Shown here in pieces: positions 18,287 through 28,519 of a stretch of DNA of 57,234 nt (position 1 is its first letter; each line of letters starts with the position of its first letter). The DNA lies in contig CAIWDF010000304.1 in NCBI GenBank assembly GCA_903911435.1, positions 1 through 57,234 of the forward strand, read 5' to 3'. The stretch comes from an uncultured Bacteroidota bacterium. GTDB taxonomy: Bacteria > Bacteroidota > Bacteroidia > 2-12-FULL-35-15. A program made the translations under genes and the position numbers. The notes beneath the pieces are model-generated. The model was given only the letters and a program-made list of their open reading frames with translations, was not told the origin of the DNA and did not search any database.

Positions 18287-19702
18287 TTAATCTATTGAAA
18301 AAGGTTTCGAAAGGTCATTGGTTATTGATATTTTGTACATCTCATCGTTGTACTTGTTTTGCTCGGGCAAGTAAAATAGTTGATAGCCTTTCGCAATGTA
18401 TGCCCTCATTTCTTTTTCACCTAAATAGGGTTCAAAGGTAATGGATTTGTTTTCGTTTTGACCAATTTTTGTTACCATTATTTCATTGTACCACCAGCCA
18501 GCTATTATCACCGTTTTCGATTGAATGGTTTCTGTTTTGTCAATCACGGCTTTGGTGTATTTTATCTTTTGCATTCTTTTCGAATAGTCCGAAAAGATGG
18601 GGCCAGTAAGTGGGTCGAAAAATAGTTCTTGTCCCGATACCTCGAAAACTACCGCCATGCTGGAGTGTTCGGCACCTCTTAATTTATCAGTGAGGTTGAT
18701 GCTAAAGAAAAATGGAGAAAGAATGAAGAGCGAACAAATGACGATAAAGTGTTTTTGCTTTAGGTAAATCGCAGCCCACCAAATCAAAAAGGGGAGGACG
18801 GTAATCATATACCCTGATTTCTGCGGCAAACGGAAATAGGAGATGGTGTAAAGCACTACTATCATTAAGATGGTGTAGGTATAAGTTTTTATGTGCGACC
18901 GGGCTTCGAGGTTTTCGGAAGAGCGCGATTTCCAATTCGTGATTGCCATTGGCAAAGCGATGAGTACCGCCACAACGCCCAAGGTGCCAAGCACACCAGG
19001 TATCATCTTATAAAGTACTTTGCTCATGGGTGGGTAGGCAAATTGATCGTAATACATAAGGAAATTTATTCCGAATTGTTTAAAGAGGGGAGCATACGAA
19101 AGGCCCGCAACGATTAGTGTTAAACAGACAAACCCAATGATGTGTTTCAAAAGGGTTTTTCGGTTTCCATTCATCCAAACCATATAAGTAAAAGGAATGA
19201 GTAAGGCTCCGCTAGTGATGCGACAACCAATGGCTAATCCTAAGAATACTCCAGCAAGCGCCAATCGGTTGGTTGCAAGGAGATACAAACTAATGAGGAC
19301 AAATGTTTCGGTCCAAATAAAATCGATGGTATAAGTGCTACTGATGTAAACCACAGGAATAAATGCGAAGGCCAAAGCGCCAATCAAATAATTTTTGAAC
19401 TGCATATGATGCAAGAATCGCGCAAAGTACATGGCACCAATGGCGCTCATCAAGGCTGATAGGCCATTGAACAAAACAGGGCCTCCACCCCAAAGCGCTG
19501 AATAGATAAGCTCTTGAACAGGATGCCCTGGAAAACGGGAAGGTTCGTAAACATGGCTAAGGTGCGTGTGATAAGCGGCTAAGGCAATGCCCCACGAATC
19601 TTCTTCGATGCCGTAGCCCGCAAAAATAAAGGGGATTCGCGAAACAAGAACAAGGATAAAAACTAAGTAAAAGGGATTATATTTAATTTTTACCTTACTC
19701 AT
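18287..19702 (-). CDS. multi-spanning membrane protein, glycosyltransferase family 39-like
   Basis: Inner-membrane protein of 471 residues with about ten transmembrane helices, then a soluble C-terminal domain of about 120 residues. The first periplasmic loop has an acidic pair (GYGIEEDSWGIAL) and SRFPGHPVQELIYSALW, as in GT-C polyprenol-phosphate-sugar transferases. Specific substrate unknown. The ATG directly follows the rlmB stop codon, so translation is probably coupled. It could instead be another GT-C type protein. Confidence 0.7.
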   Translation of the reverse strand: MSKVKIKYNPFYLVFILVLVSRIPFIFAGYGIEEDSWGIALAAYHTHLSHVYEPSRFPGHPVQELIYSALWGGGPVLFNGLSALMSAIGAMYFARFLHHMQFKNYLIGALAFAFIPVVYISSTYTIDFIWTETFVLISLYLLATNRLALAGVFLGLAIGCRITSGALLIPFTYMVWMNGNRKTLLKHIIGFVCLTLIVAGLSYAPLFKQFGINFLMYYDQFAYPPMSKVLYKMIPGVLGTLGVVAVLIALPMAITNWKSRSSENLEARSHIKTYTYTILMIVVLYTISYFRLPQKSGYMITVLPFLIWWAAIYLKQKHFIVICSLFILSPFFFSINLTDKLRGAEHSSMAVVFEVSGQELFFDPLTGPIFSDYSKRMQKIKYTKAVIDKTETIQSKTVIIAGWWYNEIMVTKIGQNENKSITFEPYLGEKEMRAYIAKGYQLFYLPEQNKYNDEMYKISITNDLSKPFSID

Positions 19703-20464
19703 CTAATCGTTTAAGCGCTGACGCACGGCTTCGTATAAGATAACACCTGCTGCCACCGAAACGTTTAAGGAGCCAATGTTTCCCATCATAGGTATCTTGG
19801 CATGTGCATCCGATAGGTTCAAATATTCGGTGGATACACCGTTTTCTTCGGAACCTAAAATAAGTGCAACAGGCAGTGTATAGTCGTGTTGTGAATAGAC
19901 ATCCGTAGTCTTTTCGGTACAAGCGATAACCTGTAAACCACTCTCGCGTAAATACTCGATTACAACTTTTAAGTCTACCTCACGACAAACAGGAACCTTG
20001 TGTAAAGCTCCAGCAGAGGTTTTGATGGCATCAGCATTTATTTGTGCTCCGCCTTTCTTTGGTATGATGATGGCATCAACACCTGCGCATTCGGCAGTAC
20101 GTGCAATGGCTCCAAAGTTTCTCACGTCAGTAATTCGATCGAGTATAAGTATCAAAGGAGTTTTTCCTTTTTCAAATACAAGCGGTAAAAGTTTCTTAAT
20201 CTTATGATAGGTGATAGAGGAAAGATAACCCACCACACCTTGATGATTCTTGTTGGTTAAGTGGTTGATCTTTTCGAGAGGTACATATTGAAAAGGTATT
20301 TCGTGTTGTTTCAATAGGACCATCAACTCGCTGTAGAGTTCATTTTTAAGCCCTGTTTGAACAAATAATCGTTCGATTTCTTTCCCTGCTTTGATGGCTT
20401 CAATTATTGGACGCAACCCGAATAATAAATTTTCCTCTTCTCGTCTCTGTTCTTTTGTTTGCAT
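19703..20464 (-). CDS. rlmB: 23S rRNA (guanosine(2251)-2'-O)-methyltransferase RlmB
   Basis: SPOUT-class TrmH/RlmB methyltransferase of 253 residues, using S-adenosylmethionine to methylate the ribosomal P loop. The N-terminal substrate-binding domain begins at LLFGLRPIIEAIKAGK. The SPOUT motifs are intact: LDRITDVRNFGAIARTAE, LILGSEENGVS and IPMMGNIGSLNVSVAAGVILYE. The substrate assignment follows the RlmB-type N-terminal domain; other TrmH relatives are less likely. It is the second gene of the operon. Confidence 0.9.
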   Translation of the reverse strand: MQTKEQRREEENLLFGLRPIIEAIKAGKEIERLFVQTGLKNELYSELMVLLKQHEIPFQYVPLEKINHLTNKNHQGVVGYLSSITYHKIKKLLPLVFEKGKTPLILILDRITDVRNFGAIARTAECAGVDAIIIPKKGGAQINADAIKTSAGALHKVPVCREVDLKVVIEYLRESGLQVIACTEKTTDVYSQHDYTLPVALILGSEENGVSTEYLNLSDAHAKIPMMGNIGSLNVSVAAGVILYEAVRQRLND

Positions 20465-20496
20465 ATTTTCTATTCGTTGGTGTGATGTTTCGTTTG

Positions 20497-21762
20497 TTAA
20501 TCTTGTAAATACGTTCTTCCTTGTCGCCAGTTATCCACTGATGTATACCACGATTGCTTGTAAACAACCGAACGTTCGAGTGTATAATCATTATCAGTAA
20601 AAGGGTTAAGGACTTTGGTAAATGAGAATTGCAGCGAATTAATATTGTTTTCTTCTCCATAATTCCATGATTCGGAAATAGCAGTTCGATAGATGGAAGT
20701 TGGAGCGCCAAATATCAGGAAAATCATGCCACGGTCGGTTTTCCAGCCTTCGAGGTACGAAGTGAAATAAAGGTTAGCGTCTTGTATGCGCGTATAATAC
20801 TTTCTAATGGCTTCGCGTGCTTTGTCTTGATTGCCAGCACAGTTTATCCAAAATTTCTCCACCGAAACTTTTTTGTTGGTGCTATAAGTAAGGTCATCAT
20901 ATTCTTGTTTCGAAGTAATGAAACGCAATGGATTCACCATGTCTTCGGCTTTTTTTACATCCGGAAACAATTCCGAAAAATTGAAAAGTGTGAGTCCATC
21001 ACGTTTGGTAGTATCCAACTGAAAATGATAAAACCCTTTCCGAGTGGCAGTAAAATTAAGGTTTCCTTCAGCCGACATTTGAAGCACAAAAGTACTATCG
21101 GGTTTGTATTTAAAAGGCTCTGCTTCGCTGAGTGAAAAAGGAGGAGCCGCCAAAGGGAAGTTGCGATTGTAATAGCGCACATACACGTTCACACCAATCT
21201 TTGCTTTGTATTTGATAGAAACTTCCTCGCCTGTTTTGGTGTAGTTGCAGAACAACGGTACATCTGTCGCCTTTGATTTAACGATGAAATTCTGACGATT
21301 CAAATCATTCACCTTCTCAATAGGCAACACATTCGATACAGTTATATTTCTATTCAAGTCGGCTACAGTTACACGTAAATAGTATGTATGATGAGCCAAC
21401 GCATGAATATTGATTTTGCCAATTAAATTCTTATCCGAGGCTGTATTGTTTTCGTCCACCACTCGTACCGAAGAACTATCCACTATTTCGCGGGAGTCGA
21501 AGGAAGGCATTAATCGATAAGAAACAAGAACGTTTGATGAAAAGTTAATTCCATCCGGGCGGGTGTAGAGTAGTTCTTTACTCGCTATTTTGAAATGCAA
21601 TTCGCTAAGTGTGTCGCTGATGTTGAACACTACAAATTGCGGATGGATGGTATATACTTCTTTTTTATAAGTCGTGTTTTGCCCTTTATTCACCATCTTC
21701 TTGGACGAGCCGCAAGAGATAGAAAAAAAGATGAATAATGTATATAACGCTATTTTTTTCAT
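20497..21762 (-). CDS. GWxTD domain lipoprotein
   Basis: Exported protein of 421 residues with a lipoprotein signal (MKKIALYTLFIFFSISCGSS, Cys17). The middle is strand-rich. The C-terminal part carries the GWxTD domain (YLEGWKTDRGMIFLIFGAP), a Bacteroidota-specific domain of unknown function seen in envelope proteins. It is the first gene of the minus-strand run leading to rlmB, the membrane protein, SRPBCC and UbiD genes, with 32 nt to rlmB. Confidence 0.88.
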   Translation of the reverse strand: MKKIALYTLFIFFSISCGSSKKMVNKGQNTTYKKEVYTIHPQFVVFNISDTLSELHFKIASKELLYTRPDGINFSSNVLVSYRLMPSFDSREIVDSSSVRVVDENNTASDKNLIGKINIHALAHHTYYLRVTVADLNRNITVSNVLPIEKVNDLNRQNFIVKSKATDVPLFCNYTKTGEEVSIKYKAKIGVNVYVRYYNRNFPLAAPPFSLSEAEPFKYKPDSTFVLQMSAEGNLNFTATRKGFYHFQLDTTKRDGLTLFNFSELFPDVKKAEDMVNPLRFITSKQEYDDLTYSTNKKVSVEKFWINCAGNQDKAREAIRKYYTRIQDANLYFTSYLEGWKTDRGMIFLIFGAPTSIYRTAISESWNYGEENNINSLQFSFTKVLNPFTDNDYTLERSVVYKQSWYTSVDNWRQGRTYLQD

Positions 21763-21877
21763 TGATACCTTAGTACTACTTCAAATGATTTGAAATCTGA
21801 AATAGGAGTTTTAATAAAAGCATGTAAAATTAATAATTAATTCGCATGTGGTCACCTGCAAATGAATACTTATCAAA

Positions 21878-23779
21878 TTAAAAATAATTTACAATTCCAA
21901 AATGGATTTTTCCACTCTTCAGTTCTATCTTGTTGTTTTGTTGACTTCCCAACGCATAGCTGATGGAAAATATTCCAGCTTTGGTCTGGAAGCTAATGCC
22001 AGCACCGAATCCATAGGGGGTGTCGTGTTCCACTAATTTTAAGTTAGCTGAATGGTTTTCGTAATAGGCTTGGTCGCCAAAGAGGTATAGGTAGGAGTTT
22101 TGTTCTAAGATAAAACGATATTCTATGGTAAATATGGAATAAGCAGAAGCGTAAATGGATTCTTCGTCAAACCCTCGTAATGATTTTAATCCACCAATGC
22201 GTAAAAGTTCATTCTGAAAAATGGTGGGTCCATATAGGAAGGCATCCTGACTTCCAATCTTTATCGTGTTTCTACTGAAAAGTGGAAGGAAAATAGCTCC
22301 TTCGAAATCGCCATTGTAGATGGTAGAACTCAGATGCTCAATATTGTCATACGCGATAGGGTTTACCTTTGCATTTTTCTTGATATCCTTTGTTCCAACA
22401 CTGGCATTCATCAACACTGTAAAACCTCTACGAGGATTTAAACGGTAATCCAAACGTTCGTACTTCAGGCCAATACCGTACATATTGGTGCTTACATCGG
22501 CATAAGGTGGCAAGGTGGTAATGTTCTCGTATCCTTTGGTAGAAAGCAAAGAAGAGGTTTTGTTGTTATAGAATATTTTGATGTAGTTTCCTCCATTCAG
22601 CAAGTATTGAATGCCTACGTTTTGGTTTACTTCCAAAAAGGTCGTGTCTTTTTTGTAAAGTTTAAACGTGTAATCCACACCAAATGGGGTGTGAAAGAGG
22701 AAAGGATATACCAATCTCAATTTTAAATCTTGGGTTTGGGTTTGCAACCTCCGCCAATTTAAATCTATCAATTCGCCTCTGCCCAAGCTGTTTTGCAGCT
22801 TTAGTTGTACATCGCCTGTAAATAATATTTTCCCCGTTTTGTCATCGGGAAGTATTCCAATAATGCCATCAAATTGGCTGGCCCTTTTTTTCTCAAGGTT
22901 CAAAATGAGTTTATTGAATTTGTCAGTAAACGTAATGGTTGCCGGTTTAGTGGAGCGTACAAAAGGTAGCTCGGCAATGCGAGTATTTACCTTCTTCAAC
23001 ATCGATTCGTTGTAAGGACTTCCAGGTTTAACCCCAAGATAATTGTACAGAAATACGGGAGCTATTTTCGCATTGCCCCTGATTACTACGCTGTCAATTT
23101 TCTCGGATATATTTTTATCAAGTTTGAGTTGTGCACTCATGCTATTGTCTGAAATTGTGATGCTGTCGAGCTTTACCGAGGCAAAAGGATATCCATGATT
23201 CTCGTAATAGGAAATTAATTTTTCTTCAATCTTCTTAATATTCTTATAGTACAACGGTTTGTTGCTATATAGTTTTTCCCTAAACCCAATTTCGCTAAGC
23301 ACTCCTTCATCCACATTTCCCTTCGAAAGCTTCGCCCATTTGTATTGAACTCCGAATTCCAAATAAGCCTTCATGAAGGAAGAGTCATTTCTCAAGCTAT
23401 CGTACGAAGCAAGCAAATAGGCATTGTCATAACAAGTGAACAATACATTTTGCAATTCCTTGTCGCGTTCACTTCGTGTCTTAAAAGTTTTTTTATACTC
23501 CAATTTTTTAAGAAGAATTTCATCTTTTGGTGAAGTAATTAAAAGCGAGAACTCGTTGTGTTGGTCGTTTGCCTCTTTGTTCTTTAAGCTGTCGTTAGTG
23601 GATTTGCGAGCTTCAAGAAAATTGGTAGAAGGGAGTTTGTTCAGATTTTTAGTGGTGTCAATCACATAAGGAAGGTTTTTTTTCACCGTATCACCCACCA
23701 CTTGAGCATTAGAAATCACGGGCAAAAGAATGCTCGTGATGCAAAAGATGAATGAAATAAATGCGATTCTAAATGTCAT
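21878..23779 (-). CDS. Omp85/BamA-TamA family outer membrane protein
   Basis: Outer-membrane protein of 633 residues with a signal peptide (1-25, ending SNAQ). A long N-terminal region contains POTRA-like segments (KKIEEKLISYYENHGYPFASVKLDS and NKLILNLEKKRASQFDGIIGI), then a 16-strand-type barrel with the Omp85 loop motif GGLKSLRGFDEES near residue 530. It ends with a terminal strand closing in Phe (FGIVNYF). At this length it is a shorter TamA/surface-antigen relative, not the main BamA. The cargo is unknown. It is a single gene. Confidence 0.88.
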   Translation of the reverse strand: MTFRIAFISFIFCITSILLPVISNAQVVGDTVKKNLPYVIDTTKNLNKLPSTNFLEARKSTNDSLKNKEANDQHNEFSLLITSPKDEILLKKLEYKKTFKTRSERDKELQNVLFTCYDNAYLLASYDSLRNDSSFMKAYLEFGVQYKWAKLSKGNVDEGVLSEIGFREKLYSNKPLYYKNIKKIEEKLISYYENHGYPFASVKLDSITISDNSMSAQLKLDKNISEKIDSVVIRGNAKIAPVFLYNYLGVKPGSPYNESMLKKVNTRIAELPFVRSTKPATITFTDKFNKLILNLEKKRASQFDGIIGILPDDKTGKILFTGDVQLKLQNSLGRGELIDLNWRRLQTQTQDLKLRLVYPFLFHTPFGVDYTFKLYKKDTTFLEVNQNVGIQYLLNGGNYIKIFYNNKTSSLLSTKGYENITTLPPYADVSTNMYGIGLKYERLDYRLNPRRGFTVLMNASVGTKDIKKNAKVNPIAYDNIEHLSSTIYNGDFEGAIFLPLFSRNTIKIGSQDAFLYGPTIFQNELLRIGGLKSLRGFDEESIYASAYSIFTIEYRFILEQNSYLYLFGDQAYYENHSANLKLVEHDTPYGFGAGISFQTKAGIFSISYALGSQQNNKIELKSGKIHFGIVNYF

Positions 23780-23961
23780 TGGATAAAATTACACTTTTAC
23801 TATAAACGAAAAATAAGTATATTTATTTAAATCGAATGACGAATGTCAAACAAATTTCTTTTGTAGATGAATCCTACTCATCGATTGTAACTCAAATTAA
23901 CATATTATTTTTTTTGCCTTTTGAATAAGTTGTGTATTATTGTGTTCTAAATTTTCCATCG

Positions 23962-24525
23962 ATGTTAAAACAAATTATTGTTGCCCTACTCATTTTATTT
24001 CCAATCGTTAACTATGCACAAAAATTGGAGGAAGTGAAAATTGACCCTGTATCGCATTTGCTCATTAAGCATACTAGCTGGGAGAAATTTACCAAAACAG
24101 GGCAATTCAATTCTTACTTCAGAATGTCACAAGTTGATTCGGCCTATTTTTTCGAAATAAGAATAATTTTGAATGAACCCAAACCGATGGAAGCAAAGGA
24201 GGGGGAAGAGTTAATTTTTACATTGTCGAATGGAGAAAAGTTGACTTTAAATTGTTTTAAAGGAAAGAAAAGTTGCTTGGGTTGTGGTGCAGTGACTATA
24301 GCAGGCAACTCGTCACCAGGCATTGAACTTTCTTATCATTTGACCAAACAGCAGTTGGAGAAGCTTAGAATAAACCAAGTACTTACCAAAGAAGAATACG
24401 CCCAACACAAAAAAGAAGAGATAGAACACATCAAGTTAAATATTACTTCTGGAAGTATTGAGCATGAACTGTCGGAAAACAGTTATTACCAAATCCGAAA
24501 ATCGATAAAGCTGTTAAAGAAATAA
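23962..24525 (+). CDS. hypothetical exported protein
   Basis: About 187 residues with a signal peptide (MLKQIIVALLILFPIVNYAQ). The mature part is mixed alpha/beta with KKSCLGCGAVTIAG, giving a short Cys pair, and a Lys/Glu-rich C-terminus. Not recognised as a named family. The ATG at 23962 starts directly before the hydrophobic core; the longer frame from 23932 would need GTG. It converges on ftsE with 4 nt between stop codons. Confidence 0.65.
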   Translation: MLKQIIVALLILFPIVNYAQKLEEVKIDPVSHLLIKHTSWEKFTKTGQFNSYFRMSQVDSAYFFEIRIILNEPKPMEAKEGEELIFTLSNGEKLTLNCFKGKKSCLGCGAVTIAGNSSPGIELSYHLTKQQLEKLRINQVLTKEEYAQHKKEEIEHIKLNITSGSIEHELSENSYYQIRKSIKLLKK

Positions 24526-24529
24526 ACGA

Positions 24530-25204
24530 TTAAGCGGCTTCCGTTAGTTTGCCATTCTCACATTTGATGGTGCGCGATGGGAATTTGTCGAACATCATGA
24601 TGTCGTGAGTAGCTATCAATACAGCTCTTCCACTTCTACTAATTTCTAATAATAGATTCATGATGCCTTCTGATGTCTCAGGGTCGAGGTTTCCTGTTGG
24701 CTCGTCAGCAAGTATAAGCTCAGGGTCGTTCAACAAAGCACGTGCGATTGAAATGCGTTGTTGCTCACCACCCGAAAGTTCATGAGGCATTTTAAATCCT
24801 TTGGTCGTGAGATGCACTTTTTCGAGCACATCTTGAATGCGCTTTTGCATTTCCTGTTTGTTTTTCCATCCAGTTGCTTTGAGCACGAACATAAGGTTTT
24901 CGTTTATTGTTCGGTCGGTAAGTAGCTGGAAGTCTTGAAACACGATGCCGAGTTTACGTCTTAAGAAAGGAATTTCTTTGAGTTTTATTGTCTTTAAGTC
25001 GTAACCTGCAACTACACCGCTACCATCTATTAAATCTAAGTCGGCATATAAAGTTTTAAGCAAGCTGCTTTTCCCGCTTCCCGTTTTTCCGAGCAGATAC
25101 ACAAACTCCCCTTTGTCAATTCTGAGTGAAACATTGGTAAGTACCAAATTGTGTTTTTGAAAAATGGATGCGTTTTCGAGTTGTATAATTGTGTCTAATG
25201 ACAT
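24530..25204 (-). CDS. ftsE: ABC transporter ATP-binding protein FtsE
   Basis: Cytoplasmic ATPase of about 224 residues that works with FtsX in cell division and control of wall hydrolases. Walker A (GKTGSGKSS), Q loop (VFQDFQLL), signature LSGGEQQRISIARAL, Walker B LILADEPTGNLDPE and H loop ATHD are intact. The FtsE-type sequence around RRKLGIVFQDFQLLTDRT supports the name. The start MSLDTIIQLEN at 25204 is preferred; the longer frame to 25282 adds 26 unconserved residues. No ftsX is adjacent. It is divergent from the TPR gene. Confidence 0.88.
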   Translation of the reverse strand: MSLDTIIQLENASIFQKHNLVLTNVSLRIDKGEFVYLLGKTGSGKSSLLKTLYADLDLIDGSGVVAGYDLKTIKLKEIPFLRRKLGIVFQDFQLLTDRTINENLMFVLKATGWKNKQEMQKRIQDVLEKVHLTTKGFKMPHELSGGEQQRISIARALLNDPELILADEPTGNLDPETSEGIMNLLLEISRSGRAVLIATHDIMMFDKFPSRTIKCENGKLTEAA

Positions 25205-25366
25205 TTTTACGTAATTAAATATTGCGAAAATTACACCATTCATCAACAGCATGGAATTTTTTCTTGGCAATAGTTTTAACAAGCTAAGGTTAATAACTTA
25301 TTCGAACCTTAAAACTTACTGCATCTATCCTGACTAATTTTACACCATTGATACCTAAACAACGCG

Positions 25367-28300
25367 ATGAATAAGATAAAGGCAATAGGAATACTAATGG
25401 GAATTTTTCTTTCCGTTATAGTTTCAGCACAAAAAACGAACATCTATACCCATAAGGACCTTGAGTTTGAAAAGGGTATTGAGCTTTTTCAAAAGGAAAA
25501 GTACGGTGCTGCGCAAAAGAGTTTTATGAAAACAATGGAAGTTTACACCGACCCGCAATCACTTGTTCGTATTGATGCTGAGTATTACCATGCAATCTGT
25601 GCAATCGAATTGTTCAACAAAGATGGAGAACTTTTCTTGAAGCAATTTGTGAAAAATCATCCAGAAAGTGCAAAAGTAAAAGCTGCTTATTTTTATCTCG
25701 GTAAATATAATTACAGAAAGAAGAAGTATAAAGAAGTTCTCAATTGGTTCGAAAAGGTTGATGTGTATGATTTGACGAAGGATGAATTAGCGGAATACTA
25801 TTTTAAGCGAGGGTATAGTTATTTTGTAGAGAATAAAATAGTAGAGGCGAAAAAGGATTTGAACGAAATAAAGGATATTGATAATAAGTATGCTTCATCT
25901 GCTAAATATTATTATGCTCATATCGCTTATAGCGAAAAGAACTACGAAACCGCTTTGAAGGATTTCTTATTACTACAAAAGAATGAAACATTCGGGTCGG
26001 TAGTGCCATTTTATATCGCACAAATCTATTATTTACAAGGAAAGTATAACGATGTAATTAGTTATGCTCCCGCTCTTCTCGATTCAGTTAACACCAAACG
26101 AGCACCCGAAATTGCTAGGATACTTGGAGAGTCCTATTACCGAACATCGAGGTACAAAGAAGCAATTCCGTATTTAAAAAAGTATGAGAAGGCAGCCAAT
26201 GGCTTGCAAAGACAAGACAATTACCAAATGGGATATGCTTATTACAAAACAAATGATTATGTAAGTGCTGAAAGTTATTTTGTAAAAACAACAGATATTG
26301 ACGATTCGTTAAGTCAAAATGCCAACTATCATATCGCAGATTGTTATTTGAAAGCCGATAAAAAGCAAAATGCACTTACTGCTTTCGGGCGCGCATCTCG
26401 ACTCAATTTTGATAAAGTTATACAAGAAGATGCACTGTACAACTATGCTAAGTTATGTTATGAACTTTCATTTAACCCTTACAACGAAGCAATCAAAGCG
26501 TTTCAAAAGTACATTACTGATTATCCAAATTCGTCAAGAATCGATGAAGCGTATACTTATTTAGTGAATGTTTTTATCACCACGAAGAGTTACAAAGAAG
26601 CTTTGGTTGCCATTGAGAATATTAAAACACTTACTCCAGAATTAAAGCAGGCCTACCAAAAGATTGCCTACTATCGAGGCGTTGAGCTATTTAATAATTC
26701 GGAATTCACTTCAGCAATAAAATCTTTCGAGCAATCGCAGAAATATAATTTTGATAAAGCGATACGAGCGAACGCTGTTTATTGGAAGGCTGAATCGTAT
26801 TACAGAGAAAAAAACTATCAAAAAGCAATCGACAATTATTCGGAGTATATTGCAGAGCCTGGATCTATAAGTCGTTCAGAATACAGCGATGCAAACTACA
26901 ACATTGGATATGCCTACTACAAGTTAGATGATTGGAACAATAGCATTTTGTGGTTTCGAAAATTTGTAACATTCAAAACCAAAGCAGACGAGAAAAAAGT
27001 AAATGATGCGTTGAACAGAATTGGGGATGGTTATTTCATGACCCGCGATTACTCCAACGCTGTTGACTATTACGATCAGTCGTACAAGATGAAGTTAATA
27101 AATGCCGATTATGCTTTGTTCCAAAGGGCTTTGGCATATGGAGTTCAGAAAAAGTATTCGGAAAAAATTGCGGATTTGAAATTGTTTATCCAAACCTATT
27201 CGGGTACTAGTTCCACTTATGTTCAACGGGCAAAGTTTGAGCTTGCCAACACCTATATGTCCGACAACCAAACGGAGCTTGCTTTATCAGGCTTCAAAAA
27301 ATTCACTGAAGATTATCCAAATAGCATATATGAAAATACTTGCTTGAGTAAAATTGGCCTCATCTATTACAATCAGAAAGATGATGAAAATGCCTTATCC
27401 TATTTTGATAGATTAATTAAAAGAGACCGTAAATCGCCTGACGCAAACACTGCTATTGATATCGTCAAGAAAATATATACTTCTAAAGGCGATGTGCAGA
27501 AAATGGAAGAGTACTTGGGTTCTGTAGGAGCAACCATCCCTCAAGCAGCTCTAGATTCAATAACATATAACATTGGCAAAACACATTACCTAGAGCAGGA
27601 CTGCAATAACGTAATTAAGGATTTTGACAAGTATATTCAGAAATTTGCAAATGGAATATTCGTGCTTCAAGCTAATTTTTATAAAGCGGAATGCGAATAT
27701 AAAGTTGGAAATTCGGAAGCTGCTTTGGCTGGTTATACTTACGTGATAGGCCAAACGAAGAGTGAATTTACAGAACAATCATTAAGTAGAGCCTCAGATA
27801 TTGTTTTTAAGAAGCAAAATTATACCCAAGCGTTAGATTATTATAAACAATTGGAACAAATAGCAGAGAATGCTAAAAATGGTGCAGTTTCAAAGATAGG
27901 ATTGATGCGATGCAATTACCAATTGAAACTGTACCCTGATGCTATCGCATATGCGAATAAAGTAATAAGTTTAGAAAAGCCGAATAACGAGTTGTTAAAT
28001 GAGGCACACTTTGTTATTGCTTCTTCTGATTTAGCAACTGAAAAATATGAGGAGGCCTTAACAGAATATCAGTTGGTTGCGAATGCTTCGAAGAGTGAAA
28101 ATGGAACGGAAGCGAAATACAATGTTGCATACATTCAATATCTGAAGAATGACTTTAAACAGTCGCAGAAGACTATTTTCGATTTGATAAATGGGGAGGG
28201 AGACTTTCCATATTGGACTGATAAATCGATGATTTTGCTTGCTGATAATTATGTTGCTCTAAAGGATAATTTTCAGGCCAAGGCAACATTGAAGGGAATA

Positions 28301-28504
28301 CTATCTGAATCAGACATTAAAGAGACAAAGAAATTGGCACAAGAAAAGCTAGATAAAATACTTGCTGCTGAAGAGGCTGAAAAACAACCGAAACCAATGA
28401 ATGAACCTTTGAAAATTGAATTCGAAGGTAATTCGCCTCAACAAAATGATTTGTTTATAGAACCTCAGGTTATTAAGGATAGTATTGAAACGAAACAAGA
28501 TTAG
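25367..28504 (+). CDS. large exported tetratricopeptide repeat protein
   Basis: Periplasmic or envelope scaffold of 1045 residues with a signal peptide (1-21, ending VSAQ). About 20 TPR-like repeats fill the rest, e.g. YYLQGKYNDVISYAPALLD, YKTNDYVSAESYFVKTTD and YREKNYQKAIDNYSEYI, many with the aromatic/Ala pattern of outer-membrane lipoprotein TPRs (BamD/YbgF-like). The C-terminal 50 residues are acidic and Gln/Pro-rich. It is followed after 15 nt by a barrel protein gene, so the two are almost certainly an operon and may form one complex. Function unknown. Confidence 0.85.
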   Translation: MNKIKAIGILMGIFLSVIVSAQKTNIYTHKDLEFEKGIELFQKEKYGAAQKSFMKTMEVYTDPQSLVRIDAEYYHAICAIELFNKDGELFLKQFVKNHPESAKVKAAYFYLGKYNYRKKKYKEVLNWFEKVDVYDLTKDELAEYYFKRGYSYFVENKIVEAKKDLNEIKDIDNKYASSAKYYYAHIAYSEKNYETALKDFLLLQKNETFGSVVPFYIAQIYYLQGKYNDVISYAPALLDSVNTKRAPEIARILGESYYRTSRYKEAIPYLKKYEKAANGLQRQDNYQMGYAYYKTNDYVSAESYFVKTTDIDDSLSQNANYHIADCYLKADKKQNALTAFGRASRLNFDKVIQEDALYNYAKLCYELSFNPYNEAIKAFQKYITDYPNSSRIDEAYTYLVNVFITTKSYKEALVAIENIKTLTPELKQAYQKIAYYRGVELFNNSEFTSAIKSFEQSQKYNFDKAIRANAVYWKAESYYREKNYQKAIDNYSEYIAEPGSISRSEYSDANYNIGYAYYKLDDWNNSILWFRKFVTFKTKADEKKVNDALNRIGDGYFMTRDYSNAVDYYDQSYKMKLINADYALFQRALAYGVQKKYSEKIADLKLFIQTYSGTSSTYVQRAKFELANTYMSDNQTELALSGFKKFTEDYPNSIYENTCLSKIGLIYYNQKDDENALSYFDRLIKRDRKSPDANTAIDIVKKIYTSKGDVQKMEEYLGSVGATIPQAALDSITYNIGKTHYLEQDCNNVIKDFDKYIQKFANGIFVLQANFYKAECEYKVGNSEAALAGYTYVIGQTKSEFTEQSLSRASDIVFKKQNYTQALDYYKQLEQIAENAKNGAVSKIGLMRCNYQLKLYPDAIAYANKVISLEKPNNELLNEAHFVIASSDLATEKYEEALTEYQLVANASKSENGTEAKYNVAYIQYLKNDFKQSQKTIFDLINGEGDFPYWTDKSMILLADNYVALKDNFQAKATLKGILSESDIKETKKLAQEKLDKILAAEEAEKQPKPMNEPLKIEFEGNSPQQNDLFIEPQVIKDSIETKQD

Positions 28505-28519
28505 TTTTAGAAAATTAAA